From Humulus lupulus (Eukaryota; Streptophyta; Magnoliopsida; Rosales; Cannabaceae), in NCBI RefSeq assembly GCF_963169125.1, contig NC_084795.1, forward strand, positions 265,107,042-265,171,041: 64,000 nt of DNA. The letters run 5' to 3'. This document shows positions 23,347 through 35,890 of this stretch, in pieces. The translations under genes were made by a program, and so were the position numbers. The notes beneath the pieces were generated by a model. The model was given only the letters and a program-made list of their open reading frames with translations. It searched no databases and had not been told where the DNA came from. Positions within the stretch are counted from its first letter, which is position 1, and the number at the start of each line of letters is the position of its first letter.

Positions 23347-24082
23347 GGGGCCATTTGGTATGAGGAGTTTGCAGTTTTCATATTACTGGGAAAGTTGAAA
23401 AGGGTAATCTGATAGTCTGGAAACTTACATGATTGTATTTGGTTGTGCATTGTAATCTTATATATGATTCCTGGGAATATCACTTTCTGTGTTTGGTTGT
23501 GCATAAGAATCTGTTAAGTTTTCATATTTTCATAAAATTAATATAATAATATATTTCATCAAAATAATTTATAAACAATTTTACTCATAAAATATTTTTT
23601 AACAGAATTAAAAAAATACATCTATTGAATACTAGAATCAATTATAATTTTTAAAATAACAAAAATACCCTTATTTTAGTTTTAATAATATTTCATTTGT
23701 TATTTTAAACTAAAGTAATGATATAAAGGCTTTACAAATCAATTTCTTTAAATAAACAAATATTATTTATCATTTTATAGTTTGATATATGTCTATTTGT
23801 TTTTATATTATAAGCTTCAAAAATAAAATAAGTCATTAACTACAAAATTATTGGTTTAAGATTTTTTTTAAAAAATAATAATATTAATTTTGAAGTGTTT
23901 CACATTCCTGGGTATCTAAAAACCACTTGTCAGATGGGTTTCACTTGAACCTAGAATCAGGAAAAGTTAAAACCCCTGGAGTACAGATTCCCAGGTTAGA
24001 AAAACTCAAACCCAATACCAAACATGGGAAAGTGTTCAGATTCCTTTTACCGTGTCCAGATTCTTGCATACCAAACGACCCC
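23347..24082. mobile_element. Harbinger-like MITE
   Basis: The left end GGGGCCATTTGGTATG and the right end, read in reverse complement, GGGGTCGTTTGGTATG form 16-bp terminal inverted repeats with two mismatches. TA flanks both sides (TTA on the left). About 736 bp, AT-rich, no transposase. The TTTGGT terminus and T(T)A target fit PIF/Harbinger MITEs; hAT is less likely because no 8-bp TSD is seen. Confidence 0.7.
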
Positions 24083-25350
24083 TAGGGGGTTCCGAACAAT
24101 CCCTGGTAATTCAACGTCGACCCGAGACTTAGTGTTTTCCATACTTTAATGTTTTATTTAAAAAAATTTGCAATACAAGTTAAGAAAAGTTACAATCCCA
24201 TATTTTGGCACATTGATAGTATAAAATGCCCTATTTTTAAAACAATCCCTATTATAATTGGTATAAACTAATATATTAGTCATTTAATATGTGTAATGGT
24301 TCATAAAAAGCTTGGAAAGCAGAAAATAAAAAACACCAACTAATTTTTGTTTTGTTTTGGAGGAGTTAAGTAAATCAACAAATCAAAAGGGCCCGTACGG
24401 TGTGAAGTGGGAATCATTTAAGCTAATAATAGTTCAATACGTGGGCCTTGTACATTTGACCATTCCATCAGCCCAGTCCACTGTACCTCTTCCACATAAT
24501 AGTTATCGACGTCTACCTTATTGGCCACATCAATGTGTTTTCGAATCCATGCCCTACCTTTGAATGATAACGATGCTGTGCTCAGAGATTCAAAGTTAAG
24601 TTTTGGGAGGCAGTTAGGAGAGGTAGGTAGTCATTAAATTTGAGGAGATTATTAGACCTACACAACATAAGTGGGTTCTAATTTGGGGTTTTGTTAACAA
24701 TAGTCAATCCAAAACCTTTCTATTACGCCGGAAGCATAATATAAATTCTGGTATGATGCACAACCACTCACAAAATCGAGGTACAATCGATGGAGGCAGA
24801 TTGAATAACCATAGTTACAGGCGATGAGGAAGGGAATTCAATGGTTTGCACTGCTATGAATGAGATCAAGTCAGGTAAACACCTTCTTATATGATTGTCC
24901 CTGGGTCTATACACATATAGGCACCCTCCAAATTAATTATATCTATACATTTACGATGGTAGTATTGAAAAATGTGGACTGTATAGATTGCAATCCATGA
25001 ATCACCACACCATTATTCAATCTTCTAATTCATAGTGAGAGTAGGAATACGTATATTGGAAAGTTTAGATCTTGTTAAGGATACCAATACTTCGCATAGA
25101 ATAGGGCTAGCATAAGGTAATGCCACATAAGTGTGTGCCTTTTTGCAGAAAGATGGCCAATGTAACATAACAGGCTTATTTCTTTAAATTTAGGTATGCT
25201 CAGTTATGCATTTGATATGTCAGGTTGGTTTTGTAGTACTGGTATGTTGGAATACGTCGTATGTTATAAGTAGGGCACGTTTGTTATCATTGTCTCTCAA
25301 TTGATAGTCTAGAGTTATTTATCCTATAATAATTTTACTTTTGTTGTTTC
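24083..25350. other. intergenic or degraded 5' part of the PMD gene
   Basis: No ORF starting with ATG is convincing. ATGGAGGCAGATTGA near 24790, followed by a GTAAAC donor-like site at about 24876, could be a broken first exon of the downstream gene. This cannot be shown from sequence alone. Confidence 0.3.
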
Positions 25351-25356
25351 GACAGG

Positions 25357-25783
25357 GCTGTCTGGAGGAAGAGTCTGAGGCAGTGTTTGCCCTTGTCCCA
25401 CATATCTCATATTATCCGTACAACGCAAAGTATTATTTATGAAACGAAGAGCGAACCTTCACCAAGCACAAATCCATTATGCTAATGGAGAAGAATTTTT
25501 GGGTGCGACTATTCAGCCTCCACCCTCATGGTCAACTAACGATTCCCAAAGTATTTCATCGAGGAGGCAGAAATCTTGTAATGATGAGTTGATTGTCTGG
25601 CAAGGGCAGCATGGTATTCGCCGAAGAAATCATTTGAACTCCAAAAAATTCATCAGCAGTGTTAGATTACATGAGGAGGAACACATATCGTATACAGTAG
25701 TAACATTCTCTAGCCTGACTAAACTTGATAATAAATTGAATTTCATTAACCAAATTAATGTGTATATTAGGAAAAAGAAGTAA
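25357..25783 (+). pseudogene. possible upstream exon of the PMD gene
   Basis: Two frames compete. One ATG-started ORF (25439-25783, 114 codons) is open. The frame starting after an AG at 25356 has one internal TGA and reads protein-like (NEERTFTKHKSIMLMEKNFWVRLF…), which looks more like real coding. The region directly precedes the PMD exon at 25771. Not recognised by family; probably part of the same decayed gene. Confidence 0.3.
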
Positions 25784-26978
25784 AGATTGAAGGAGCGGGA
25801 AACACTCTGATGCTATTGGAATGGTATGCGCTGTTACCAACCCAAGTGAGAGAACGAGTCAGAGTTACAGGGATGCAAGTATTATTGGATGGAATAAATC
25901 GTGTACAAATAGAAAGCCCGCTAATACAAGCATTGGCCGAGAAGTGGTGGGATACTACACACACCTTCATATTGGAAGATTTAGGAGAGATGACTATGAC
26001 TCCAACGGACTTTAGTGCAACTGTGAGTCTACCGGTGTACGGAAGGCCATTGGCAATAGACAGAAGGCTTCATCGAAACACCGAAAAATTAAATAATCTG
26101 GTCGGGGAACCATTAGCCAAACTAAGAAAAAGAAGGGTGGACATCACTTGGTTGTACCAATCGTACAAGAACATGGAAGCCATGTCTGTAAAAGATTATG
26201 ACATACTTATGCGAGTCTTCATCTTAGCACTGCTAGGTTCCACTCTAGTTGCACTGGAAAATAACATGGTGCACTTGTACTACTTGCCTTGTTTGGAATG
26301 TATTGCAGATATAGGTAGCTTCAATTAGGGGGGTGCTGGCTTGGCTTTCTCATATCAGTAGATGGATGATCTATGCAGAGAGAATACAACATGCATAGGT
26401 GGCCTTTGGAAAGGATGGGAGGTAAAGTATATTGCAAATACAAATAGTTTATAAAATATTGTCATTCAATTTTTAAGTGTTTACCTGACCTACCTATCAT
26501 ATTTTATTTGCTATGGGCAGGTTTGGGGAAGAGAGTACATCCCATCTCTACGAGTAACCGCACAATCCATCTCATCGAAAGTATTCCCACAAAGTATCCT
26601 ATCGAGTTGTTGTCCACCACCTAGCATGGACTATTCTGTATTATTGAAGTACTACAGAGGCAAACTAGCCCGCCTAACAGTGAATGAGGTATGTCAAATT
26701 AATTTTCGATACTATAAGTTCAATAGAAGCGAATTTCCTTTTCGGGTCAACAATAAATAATACATAAATCATATAGCATGGCATGCATCCTTATTTATAT
26801 AATCAATGGTGCACAATCATTTAGTTGTACGATTAAAAGTTGGCATTCCTATATAAGTTCAATGGGAAGACCTAATTCAAATTAATTTCCTAAATGTTGG
26901 TTTTTTTTCTCCATTCAGTATCTACGTTTTTAGTGTGAAGATGTCTGCAAGATCCCAAGGCAACTTCCGATTAGCTAT

Positions 26979-29004
26979 TGTAGAGTCCCAGAATTTACTT
27001 AGCTAGTTAGATAGTAGTAGTAGTAGTAATAGCTAGTATTAGTTGTAGTATGTTTATAACTGTGGATTTTGGTTCAGACCGGGATTTAATTGGACACTCA
27101 TAGTAACACTTGTAGATTTTCTAAGTTTAACCTATAGTTTAAGAATATTAATTTTAATCTAAGGTTTGATTAATATGACTGATATTGATGGTGATATTTA
27201 TTATATTATAAGGTTTAGATAGACCCAATAAGATAGTAACACTTATCATATGTATGATTATTAAGAAATTATTATTTTAATGATAAAATAAGATAAATAT
27301 AAGACTTAGTCTTCACCAAAATCTGATAGGAGCATGACATTTATCACAATTTTATTTATTTGTGGATTAGGTTGATATTTAGATAATTAAATAGATTTTT
27401 CGTAACTTTAGGGTACTGTAACTTCCGACCTGTTTTTGACCTAGTTATATTAAGAATTTCGAAAAATAGTATTTCTTAAACGTTGTAGATAATTTAATGA
27501 GATTTCTAACGGTATAAAGAGAGTCCAAATCAGAGTTCTACAACTCCAAATATGTTGATTTTACTGAAGGGGAGTTTAGAGTTACGAGATTTAGGGAGTT
27601 AGAAGTTAGGATTCTATTTGTTTTTATTATTTTTAAATCAAGCTTTGAATCCTTAAATCTCTCTGAAAAATTTGAACAATTCCTAAGCCTTTGGCTGAAG
27701 GATATTCAAATATTTTCAATTAAATTTATTTTTTTTATTCAAATCCAAAATGAAGATTTTTATTCCTAGAACTCTATAAATAGGACCTAGCACCAAGCAT
27801 TTTTCATTCATTCATCAAGCTAAGTTCAGAGGCTGCAAGTTGCTAGGTTATTGTGAGAGTGTAAACACTTGGGTTGGGGATTATAAGCTTGATCACTATA
27901 AGCTTACCAAACACTTGGGAAGTAAGGTCTTATAGCATTTCGGTTCAAGGTTTAGATTGGTCTTACAAGTGTTCAAGGTATTTCCACACTCTAGTTCATT
28001 GGTATTATTTTATTTTCTTTAAAGTTCTCATAGTCTTCTACTCAGCCTTCTAACCTTATTACTATTCTTGGTTAGGAAATCCAAGTTCTTAAGCACAAGG
28101 TTTTTGGTAAGTATGTTTTAATATGTATAGTTCCTTCATCTCTTTCATCCCTTTTTCTTCAATATCAATTGACTCACCCTTTCACAAATGGTTTTTAGGA
28201 GTGTTCCAAAGTCCCTATTCTGTCCTCATATCCCGATAATTTTGGTAAGGAAAATAGGATAGAAATTCATATGTTATATGTTTTATATGTTATCTTATGT
28301 TTCTTATGTTATAATAAGTGTTATGATATGTATGTTTGTAGGCTTGGGCATATGACCAATATAACTAACAAGCCCCAAATAGATTATGGGCATATGACCT
28401 GCTTAGCTAGTAGGACCCCAAATAGATTATGGGCATATGACTTGCTTAGCTAGTAGGACCCCACTAATCTAATGGGCATATGACTTGTTTAGTCTATGGG
28501 ACCCCAAGTAATAATGGCCATTATAGTATGTATGTGATATATGTGTTATGGTATGTTTTTTTTATGTTGCACTATGAATTTTTTATGTATATGGCTATAT
28601 GTTAGATTTTCCTTGCTGGGCATTAGGCTCATTCCTTTTTGTTTATATTTGCAGGAAAATAGGTCTTAGTGGCGGGGAAGGTTCTTGGAAGCTTAGAGAA
28701 TGTGTATTGAGGCAGAATGGATTCAAGAGTCGAGCGTTTCGATTCGAGGATGTAGTTTTGTTTCTTATGGTTTTTACATGTATCTTTCCGCATTTTGTTA
28801 TGTAAATCTCTTTTTAATTATGTCATGTTTTGATTTTAAAACAATGGGATCCCATATCCTACTTGAGATTTTATGTAAGTTTAACTCTTATTTTTACAAG
28901 TTTCTTAATAAAGTTATGGTATTTTCACTTGTAAGTTTTATTAAGGATTAGTATGTATAGTTTTCGTTAATGGTCCAAAAGTCTAGAATAGTTGGGTCAT
29001 TACA
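26979..29004 (+). mobile_element. solo LTR in PMD pseudogene (family B, copy 2)
   Basis: 2026 bp, TGTAGAGTCC to GGGTCATTACA, flanked by perfect 5-bp repeats GCTAT (26974-26978, 29005-29009). It is the reverse-orientation relative of 14570-16463, with matching ends and middle. No internal retroelement genes. It inserted inside the PMD locus. Confidence 0.93.
28346..28515. repeat. 43-bp tandem repeat, 4 units
   Basis: Four units of 42-43 bp, each starting GGGCATATGAC and most ending in AGGACCCCA plus an AT-rich tail. The sister LTR has three units. Confidence 0.88.
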
Positions 29005-30228
29005 GCTATCACTGACCTTACATTTTTTTAGAACAAACTATCTAATTTTCCATAGTAATTAACCATGTTTTATACTTACAAAGAGATACTAGAAGGATAA
29101 AACTAATATAATGTAATTAGAATCAAGTCTATCGTGTGCAACAAAAATAATGGACACTTATTTGCCTAAAAAAAATTAGGGGATCAACTTGGGAAGCAAC
29201 ATTAAAGATTAGGCTATGTATAACACAAATTAAATCATCTACCAACATAAAATACGATACTCAATTTAATCTGTAATAATGTAAAGTGATACAAGTGTAT
29301 AAATTCCAGGTTGAATGGTGTCCGTGGGGAGAAGATGTGATTCAACCTTATTATGTTGCTCAGAGTAATGAAGCGAATACACGCCGCATACTCCTCCTTG
29401 GGCCAGAGGGAGCAAAATGGTACTTGGGTGAGCGAGTGACGATGCAGAGTTGGTGCTACTTCCCACCCTGTATACCGAGGCTACCACCAAACTCTATGTT
29501 ATGTAAAGAACGCCTAGTATCATTACAAAACCATGGTGTTTGACAGGCAAGCCAGCAACCAACTTTTGCGATGACAGGACAACAATAAATTATGAAAAAT
29601 ATAAGACCCAAGTGTACTGTAAAACATATCCTCATAAGGTAAAATCTATTAAGTATATTGTATTTATTTGGTAAGTGTTGTACTTATGTTTCAAACCAAA
29701 GCCCCAAAATGCACATCACTTGCAATAGGCTTACCGCATCTTATAATCATTCTCTTAATAAACTATTGAACACAAACAAATTTAAACTGTTTTTGCAGGC
29801 ACACAAGCATGAAGAAAATTGCAAAAAAGAAAAGACAGTGGTCGACCCTCCTTTCTCAAACTATATTTCCATGGTAAGATGAATCATTTTAAATTAAGTT
29901 GTATTCATTTTGTAAATTACTAATAATAATTTAAATTTTATGTTACTCCTAGACAAAACTGTCATCAGCTACCCACCTTGTAAGCAAGATGGACGGGGTG
30001 TAGCACAACCTAATAAAGCATATGACGTCAACAAGTGAAGCACTTAAGCAATACAAAGCTATACTTGACACCGTTCATAAGGAAGTGGTATAGTTCATTT
30101 TGTTTTTATATAATTTATATAATCTGAAATGTCTCCTCATTTTCAAAATTGACCATCTAAGTTCATAAATTATGCAGAACCATTGTGGAAACAAAGAGTT
30201 TGACGATGAGTCAACTGGTAATATATGA

Positions 30229-30968
30229 ACACTTTAAAGTATAAAGCATCGTCAACCGTTCATCAAGTATGAGGTTATGCAGCTGAAATAAAATAATACT
30301 GAAATATGTAAAAGGAGATGGACTGTAATAGTTTAAAATTTTTTATGCATTATTCAAAGAGACTAAGGATTGAACACATTTGTATTGAAAGTATAATATA
30401 ACTGACTTTATTTTAATTTGGGGATCTGGTAAGTATGTACAAATAAGTATTTCTGCAAAATGGCAAACCATTTCACACTGCTAGTGGTGTTTGGAGCACA
30501 ATAAACTAAATTATCTTACCTCACTTCTATATTTTATAATTTGTGATATAGTGTTGTTTACCATATTATCCAAACTCCACCTTCCATGAAATTAATTAAC
30601 TTTTAAATACTTAGCCTGGGTTACTACTACTACTTACTAAACAAATAGATCAAACTCCATTCACAACATTTTACACCTGGGTTATAGCTAAATAAATAAA
30701 ATTCCAACACTTTATTTCGATGAACAAGATTAACTCTGACTGTGCATATGGACCTATATTAACTTTAATTTCCATTATGCCAAAAATCACTAACTAGTTC
30801 ACTAGATTATAGATAAAAAATATATAACTATTAAAATGTCGACATTGAAAAAGGCATTCAAACTTTACAAAAACAAAATACACCAGTCATGGCCTTTCAT
30901 GCCCATGATTTTATAGAAGAATGATCAGCAGTTGATTCAAAATCTTCCAACATCATCGATGGAGGGTG
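30229..30968. other. intergenic, between convergent genes
   Basis: About 740 AT-rich bases between the ends of the PMD pseudogene and the minus-strand protease gene. Nothing recognised. Confidence 0.5.
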
Positions 30969-32164
30969 TCAACAAAGTTGTTGAGCTTTATGAAGGAGTG
31001 TATGTCTGACTTTGTTACTTCTAGAAGTCAAAATCCTTGCACTTATAATTTGTCTATCAAACTCCGTTGGTACCTTCAAAGATTTACAAACAAAAATTCC
31101 AAATAATACCATAAGATATAAAATCAACCCATGTTATAACAAACAAAACTAAGTAATAAATAAAAAAACTTACATTAGTTGGGCCGATGCTTATGCATCT
31201 GAAATCCAATTCCTGAAGAACATCATCTCTGGAAGAGCCAAAAACTCCACCCACATATTCATGCAACAGCATCTTCATCACATAGAACCCACAATCATAA
31301 TCCATACACTCTTTTTTGTGTGAGGCGAGCTCAGCAATACTGAAATCACGAAAATATACATCATCCCCATGCATGGCCTTCAATAACTCATGCATTGTCC
31401 ATTGATTCCAACTACACAAACAACAGTAAAAGCAATAGACCATAAATTATAAATATACTAGTATAAACTAATATCAAGTCAGATAGTGTTTTCCATATAT
31501 ATGACCCAAAATTGGTAAAACCTACCATCTTGCAGCTACTTTGTATTTCATTTGGAAAAACAGAAACAATTGCATTTTTGAGTTAGCTTGCTATACTACC
31601 AGTAGTGTTAGTGCTGAAATTAGGAAAGTAGTTAAATGTAGAATCTTGGGTTTGGGTCTTCCTAGAGCTAGCAAAATGGACAGTTATTTGATCAATATTG
31701 TAGAGGGATGGTAGCTGCTTCTCCTTGAGTTCAGCGGCTGTTTCTTTTGCTGCTGTTCTCTTTGTTTCAGCAGCTTTTGCTTTGATCTGTTTTGTATCTG
31801 TTGGTTTTGAATAATATAATTCTTCTCTTGTTCAAAAAAAAAAACATAGAAGAAGGGATCTGAAAGTCATCGTACACATCCACTTTCTTTAAAGGCAAAC
31901 GTAATATGGCAAGGAACCAATGTTTCTTAGCAAGGACAGGGACATAGACCTATAATCATAAAACATGCATCATTTCGCATATCATACAGAGTATAATTGA
32001 ATACTCATACACAAAAATATGAGACAGTACCTTTTCACAATGTCCGAGTTCTCCACACCACTCAAACCATTTACTTCCCTCACTTTTAGTACTATAACAT
32101 AACGGATCTGGACGCTTCAATAGCAAAATTACAAGCAATTCCAAGACATCAATGATACGTATTT
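30969..32164 (-). CDS. Ulp1/SENP-like (C48) cysteine protease, partial gene
   Basis: Read on the minus strand the probable exons are 32164-32031 (RPDPLCYSTKSEGSKWFEW), 31949 to about 31855 (VPVLAKKHWFLAILRLPLK then VYDDF), 31411-31173 (MDYDCGFYVMKMLLHEY) and 31073-30969 (ending in a TGA). Catalytic His (HW), Asp (VYDD) and Cys (DCGF) of the C48 SUMO-protease fold are all present. Splice sites are canonical: donors GTACTG and GTAAGT, and acceptors TATAG and GAAG. The N-terminal part was not found. A poly(A)-tailed insertion lies next to exon 2 and may break it. C48 domains are widespread in plant MULE and CACTA transposons, so this may be transposon cargo rather than a host deSUMOylase. It converges on the PMD pseudogene. 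Confidence 0.65.
31640..31849 (+). mobile_element. possible 3' fragment of a poly(A) retroposon
   Basis: The plus strand ends in an A11 tract (about 31838-31848) after an mRNA-3'-end-like stretch (TTTTGAATAATATAATTC). It lies directly beside the Ulp1 exon at 31949. No clear target duplication was found, so the left limit is a guess. Confidence 0.3.
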
Positions 32165-33133
32165 CTTAGTAATCCATCAGCAAAGAAAGATTCGAAAAAA
32201 TATATATAAGACTCACACATAAGGATGTCGGGATCCACCAAAATTTACTCTTCTGACCACGTTCAAAATATTAAACCATACATATTCAGACAAACATGGT
32301 AAATTAATATCAACTTCAACTAAATTATAACAACTATACAAATAGCCAACAAAGACCAAGAATATTTACATATCTCACCAACGACACTTATTTAGTACTC
32401 TTCACTTACTATATATGATATTTCAACTATAATAGTATTCAACGCCCAAATTGAACTCCATAGACAACGCCCAAAATTAAAATAAAATTTGTATCACATT
32501 TCCACCAAAATTATACCATTCTGAACTCTATATTACATCATTAATATACCAATGAATTTCTTAAAGTTACAAGTGGGATATACTCATTATAAACATTTCT
32601 TCCAACCAACTATACGATAGGACAATATGTGATACAGCTACAAAATGCAATAAATAGAGTTTACTAGTCCTGGTCGAAGTTGCTTCTTTTGCCTTTTATA
32701 CCATCGATGCTCTACTTCAACAATGAGATACAGACAGTCAACGTGTACTCAACAAATGTAGTAATGGATTCGATTGAAACAACATGAAATTAAAAAACTA
32801 CAGAAAACAGCTACTCAATACATTTTTCTCAACAAAACTATTCAATGTGCAAAAGATTTTCTCGACAATGGGGCCTTCTCTTTAACATAACAATTGCTAT
32901 TAATATATACGTTTTCACTTCTTTACTTAATGCCACTGAACAATGACAAATACAGGTGTATCATAATAAATCTAATTGTTATTATTATTTATCATATAAA
33001 ATACAATTTCAAACGTTCACATTTCTATCTATACAATAAATAATATTCTTCTATCTTCTTTTAATTCACCCTACTACCAACAAATGACCAAATTCAGAAT
33101 CTACATACATACTATTAAAATCCCTAATATAAT
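32165..33133. other. AT-rich region upstream of the Ulp1-like gene
   Basis: Probably holds the lost or unrecognised N-terminal exons of the minus-strand gene. No convincing ORF. Confidence 0.4.
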
Positions 33134-33535
33134 TGTTGGAGAATCAGCTCACAAAACAGAGGACATGTCAGCCACTTCTCTTTTAGGAAATTGATTTGGT
33201 TAGTTAGTTACTCTCTCGGATCAACTAACTCCAAACCTTATAAACTCCAAACTCGATATACAACTCAACACCTAGATGAAACTCTGCGATCTATAATTCT
33301 GTCCAAGAAAACCAGAGTGAAGGAGGGTTGTAAATGGAACACATGTGTATTTGATCATGTGATTCCCAGTGTGAGATTTATGTAATCGGTGTTAACCACC
33401 ATAGCGGTGTAAGGTTGAGTTGCAATCTCAGTTTGTAATGTGCTGATTCTAGTCAATAAAGATCATTCTATTCTCCATTGTTTTCAAGCTAAGTTTTCTG
33501 GTTTTACAGTTTTTGCTATTCTTACAAAGTTTGCA
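33134..33535 (+). mobile_element. 402-bp solo LTR (TRIM-sized)
   Basis: TGTTGGAGAATC to AAGTTTGCA, flanked by perfect ATAAT repeats (33129-33133 and 33536-33540). Inside are a TATA-like CTTATAAAC and, later, AATAAAG near the end, the order expected for U3-R-U5 on the plus strand. The 60-codon ORF inside is chance. Confidence 0.8.
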
Positions 33536-33770
33536 ATAATGTGTGTTCTTAATCATTGTTTACCGATCAAACAATGAATTTATGGTGAATTAATTTCACT
33601 ACAACAATTTACATCTCCTCAACTAACTGGGTACTGGCCTAACACAAAATAGCTTCGTATTTCCTCTATGACTTACATTGCCCAAAATTATATGCTTTCG
33701 TAATACTGATTTCAAATAAAAAATTGATGATAACAAAGAAGGTAAAAGAAATATACAAAACAACTTCACA

Positions 33771-34086
33771 GATGATAATGAAGAAACCACATACCATTCA
33801 ACCCAAGATCTTTGTTATCGGCTACAAATCTGCAAAAAAATTTGGCATCAAACGGAAAACACAGGGTTTTCTTTCTTTCGGCTCAAGCCGAACCCCAAGT
33901 AACACATCAGATGACAATGAAGAAACCAAGGTGATAATGAAGGTGCTAATGAAGAAACCACAGATGACAATGAAGAAACCACATACCATTCAACCCAAGG
34001 TCTTTGTTATCGGCTACAAATCTGCAATTTTTTTCAGCATCAAACGAAAAACTTTCTTTCGGCTCAAGCCGAACCCCAAATAACAC
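33771..34086. repeat. duplicated block of about 130 bp
   Basis: 33771-33905 and 33963-34086 share the order GATGA(T/C)AATGAAGAAACC, CATTCAACCCAAG(A/G)TCTTTG, TATCGGCTACAAATCTGCA, then TTTCGGCTCAAGCCGAACCCCAA. The last part contains the near-palindrome TTCGGCTCAAGCCGAA. ORFs spanning it are repeat-driven. Confidence 0.75.
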
Positions 34087-34664
34087 CTCTGAAGTTGACA
34101 CTGAACGTTGGTAAGGTGAATAAGCTGAGAGATATATCCTACATTTAACCCCACCATACCAAATAACACCTTCTTTTTTCAACCAATAAAAACTATCACA
34201 AAACAGCCGCCCGCACCAAAGATTTTTTCTATATATATATATTTTATTATAAATTAGTAAAATATTACTTTCTTACTGACAATGAAAACGTATATATATC
34301 CTATTATATATTATTAAAATATTAATTTCTTGGTGATGAAGCATATAGAAACGTTTGGTGAAAAAAAAAGCTAAAGAAAACGTGTCGAACATGCACACAG
34401 TACCCTTTACTTATCATTATTTTCACAATAGCAAATTTTGACACGATTTAATTTCTTTAAACTATTCATTTTATATATCTTTTTTATCTTTCCTCTTTAT
34501 CTTTATTTACTCCTTCTTCTTCGTATTTCAAAACTTTTTCTCAGCTGAAGATAAAAGGTCATTTTAGGGCTCCATGAATTTTATTTCATATTTTTCATGA
34601 ATTACTTCTCTTGTATTTCAATAAACAAAGTCAAAAAAATAATGGCTTTGTTCTTTACCTCTTT

Positions 34665-34782
34665 ATTTTATTTTGCTTCTTTATTCTCTTTAATAGGTAT
34701 TTGTTCTATATATTTTTGTAAGATTTTTATTTTGCTTCTTTATTCTCTTTAATAGGTATTTGTTCTAAATATTTTTGTAGGA
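34665..34782. repeat. 59-bp tandem duplication
   Basis: Two nearly identical copies of a unit containing TTTGCTTCTTTATTCTCTTT and AATAGGTATTTGTTCTA, at a period of exactly 59. Confidence 0.85.
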
Positions 34783-34820
34783 TTCTGTGCATTTCAGCAG
34801 CTGGGCTTCACTTGAAGATA

Positions 34821-35890
34821 TGTGAGAAGTAAGATTTCTATTAAATCTTTTAATTAATATCCTAATTTATTTATATTGATTTTATTCTATAAAATACCAT
34901 ATGTATAGGATATTTTTCTGCTGGAAAATAGCTTCATAGTTTGGGTTTTGACAGCAAATACCCCTATTTTTTTCTTTTATCAACTATCTTCGACAGTTTG
35001 ATTATTATTTTTATAGAGATAGATTTATCGTTTGAGCTTATCAGGAACTGTTGTAAGAGATCTTTGATCTTTGTTCTTAATGAATGAATGAAAACCATGA
35101 GTTTTTACTGTAAAAAAACATTTAGTTGCATTGAAAAGGAAATGCCCAATTTTTGAGCTCCTTACATCTTCGTAAATCATTACCCTTTACAATTCATTTG
35201 GATACTGATTATAAAGCATGCCCTTGGTGCATTTTGTATTAGTTGTTTTAATCATAATTCTAATGCAAACAAAATCAGAGAAAATTTTATAAATTATGCT
35301 TATTATTTTGTAACTATTTTGGATATGAAGTTGTCTCCAAACAATCATTAAACATTTTAATTTGACAACCTTTTGCATCTGTTAGAATATATTTTTCTTA
35401 AGTTGTCTCAAAAAAATATATATATAAGCAGTGATCTTCAATATAGCCAAAATATTCCCTATAGTAAGAATATTCCCTATATCTGCTTTTGTCTTCTTCT
35501 GCCGACACACAGTGGAATTGAGTCATTCTCATCCATATATATAATAGGTTTAATATATATATATAGATTTATATTAAATTATATTTTTTGTTATTTATTA
35601 TATATATGCCACATATATATATATTTCTTATTAGGTGGGCCGGAAGGTAGAAGGGCCTGCATCGCTTCTGCTGCCTCCAACGGAAAAGAGGTTCTTTTTC
35701 CATTGTAGAAAGCACAAAATCCAGCAATGAAAAAATGAAACGAAGCTTCAGTTGACGATCTGTGAGAAGTAAGATTTCTATTGAATCTTTTAATTAATAT
35801 CCTAATTTACACATATTTATTTTACTCTATAAAATACTTTTTTGCTGAAAAATAGCTTTATAGTGCAAATACCCCTGATTTTTTCCTTTC
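34821..35890. repeat. direct repeat pair 940 bp apart
   Basis: 34821 onward and 35761 onward share TGTGAGAAGTAAGATTTCTA, AATCTTTTAATTAATATCC, CTATAAAATAC, AAAATAGCTT and CAAATACCCCT, over about 130 bases each. This could be the ends of an old element or a segmental duplication. The stretch between has no recognised gene. Confidence 0.6.

Larger units (their letters stand above)
25771..30228 (+). pseudogene. plant mobile domain (PMD, aminotransferase-like) gene, decayed
   Basis: Exons in the same phase can be followed: 25771-26421, 26521-26688, perhaps 26919 onward, 29310-29546, 29799-29873, 29953-30087 and 30178-30228. Exon 1 has the family core (LIQALAEKWWDTTHTF, GEMTMTPTDFSATVSLPVYGRP), then a W-rich block. 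The 29310 exon has VEWCPWGEDV and RRILLLGPEGAKWYLGERV, typical of the domain's end. PMD proteins include Arabidopsis MAIN/MAIL1 and many transposon-borne copies. In-frame stops (two TAG near 26326 and 26362, TGA at 29541, TAG at about 30001) and a 2-kb solo LTR show it is dead. The 29310 exon may end at a GC donor (CAG/GCAAGC). Later exons look coiled-coil-like. Whether it was a host or transposon gene is open. Confidence 0.8.

Noticed and set aside
24357..24563. 68-codon ORF
   Set aside because: Starts at TTG, no recognisable domain, no splice support.
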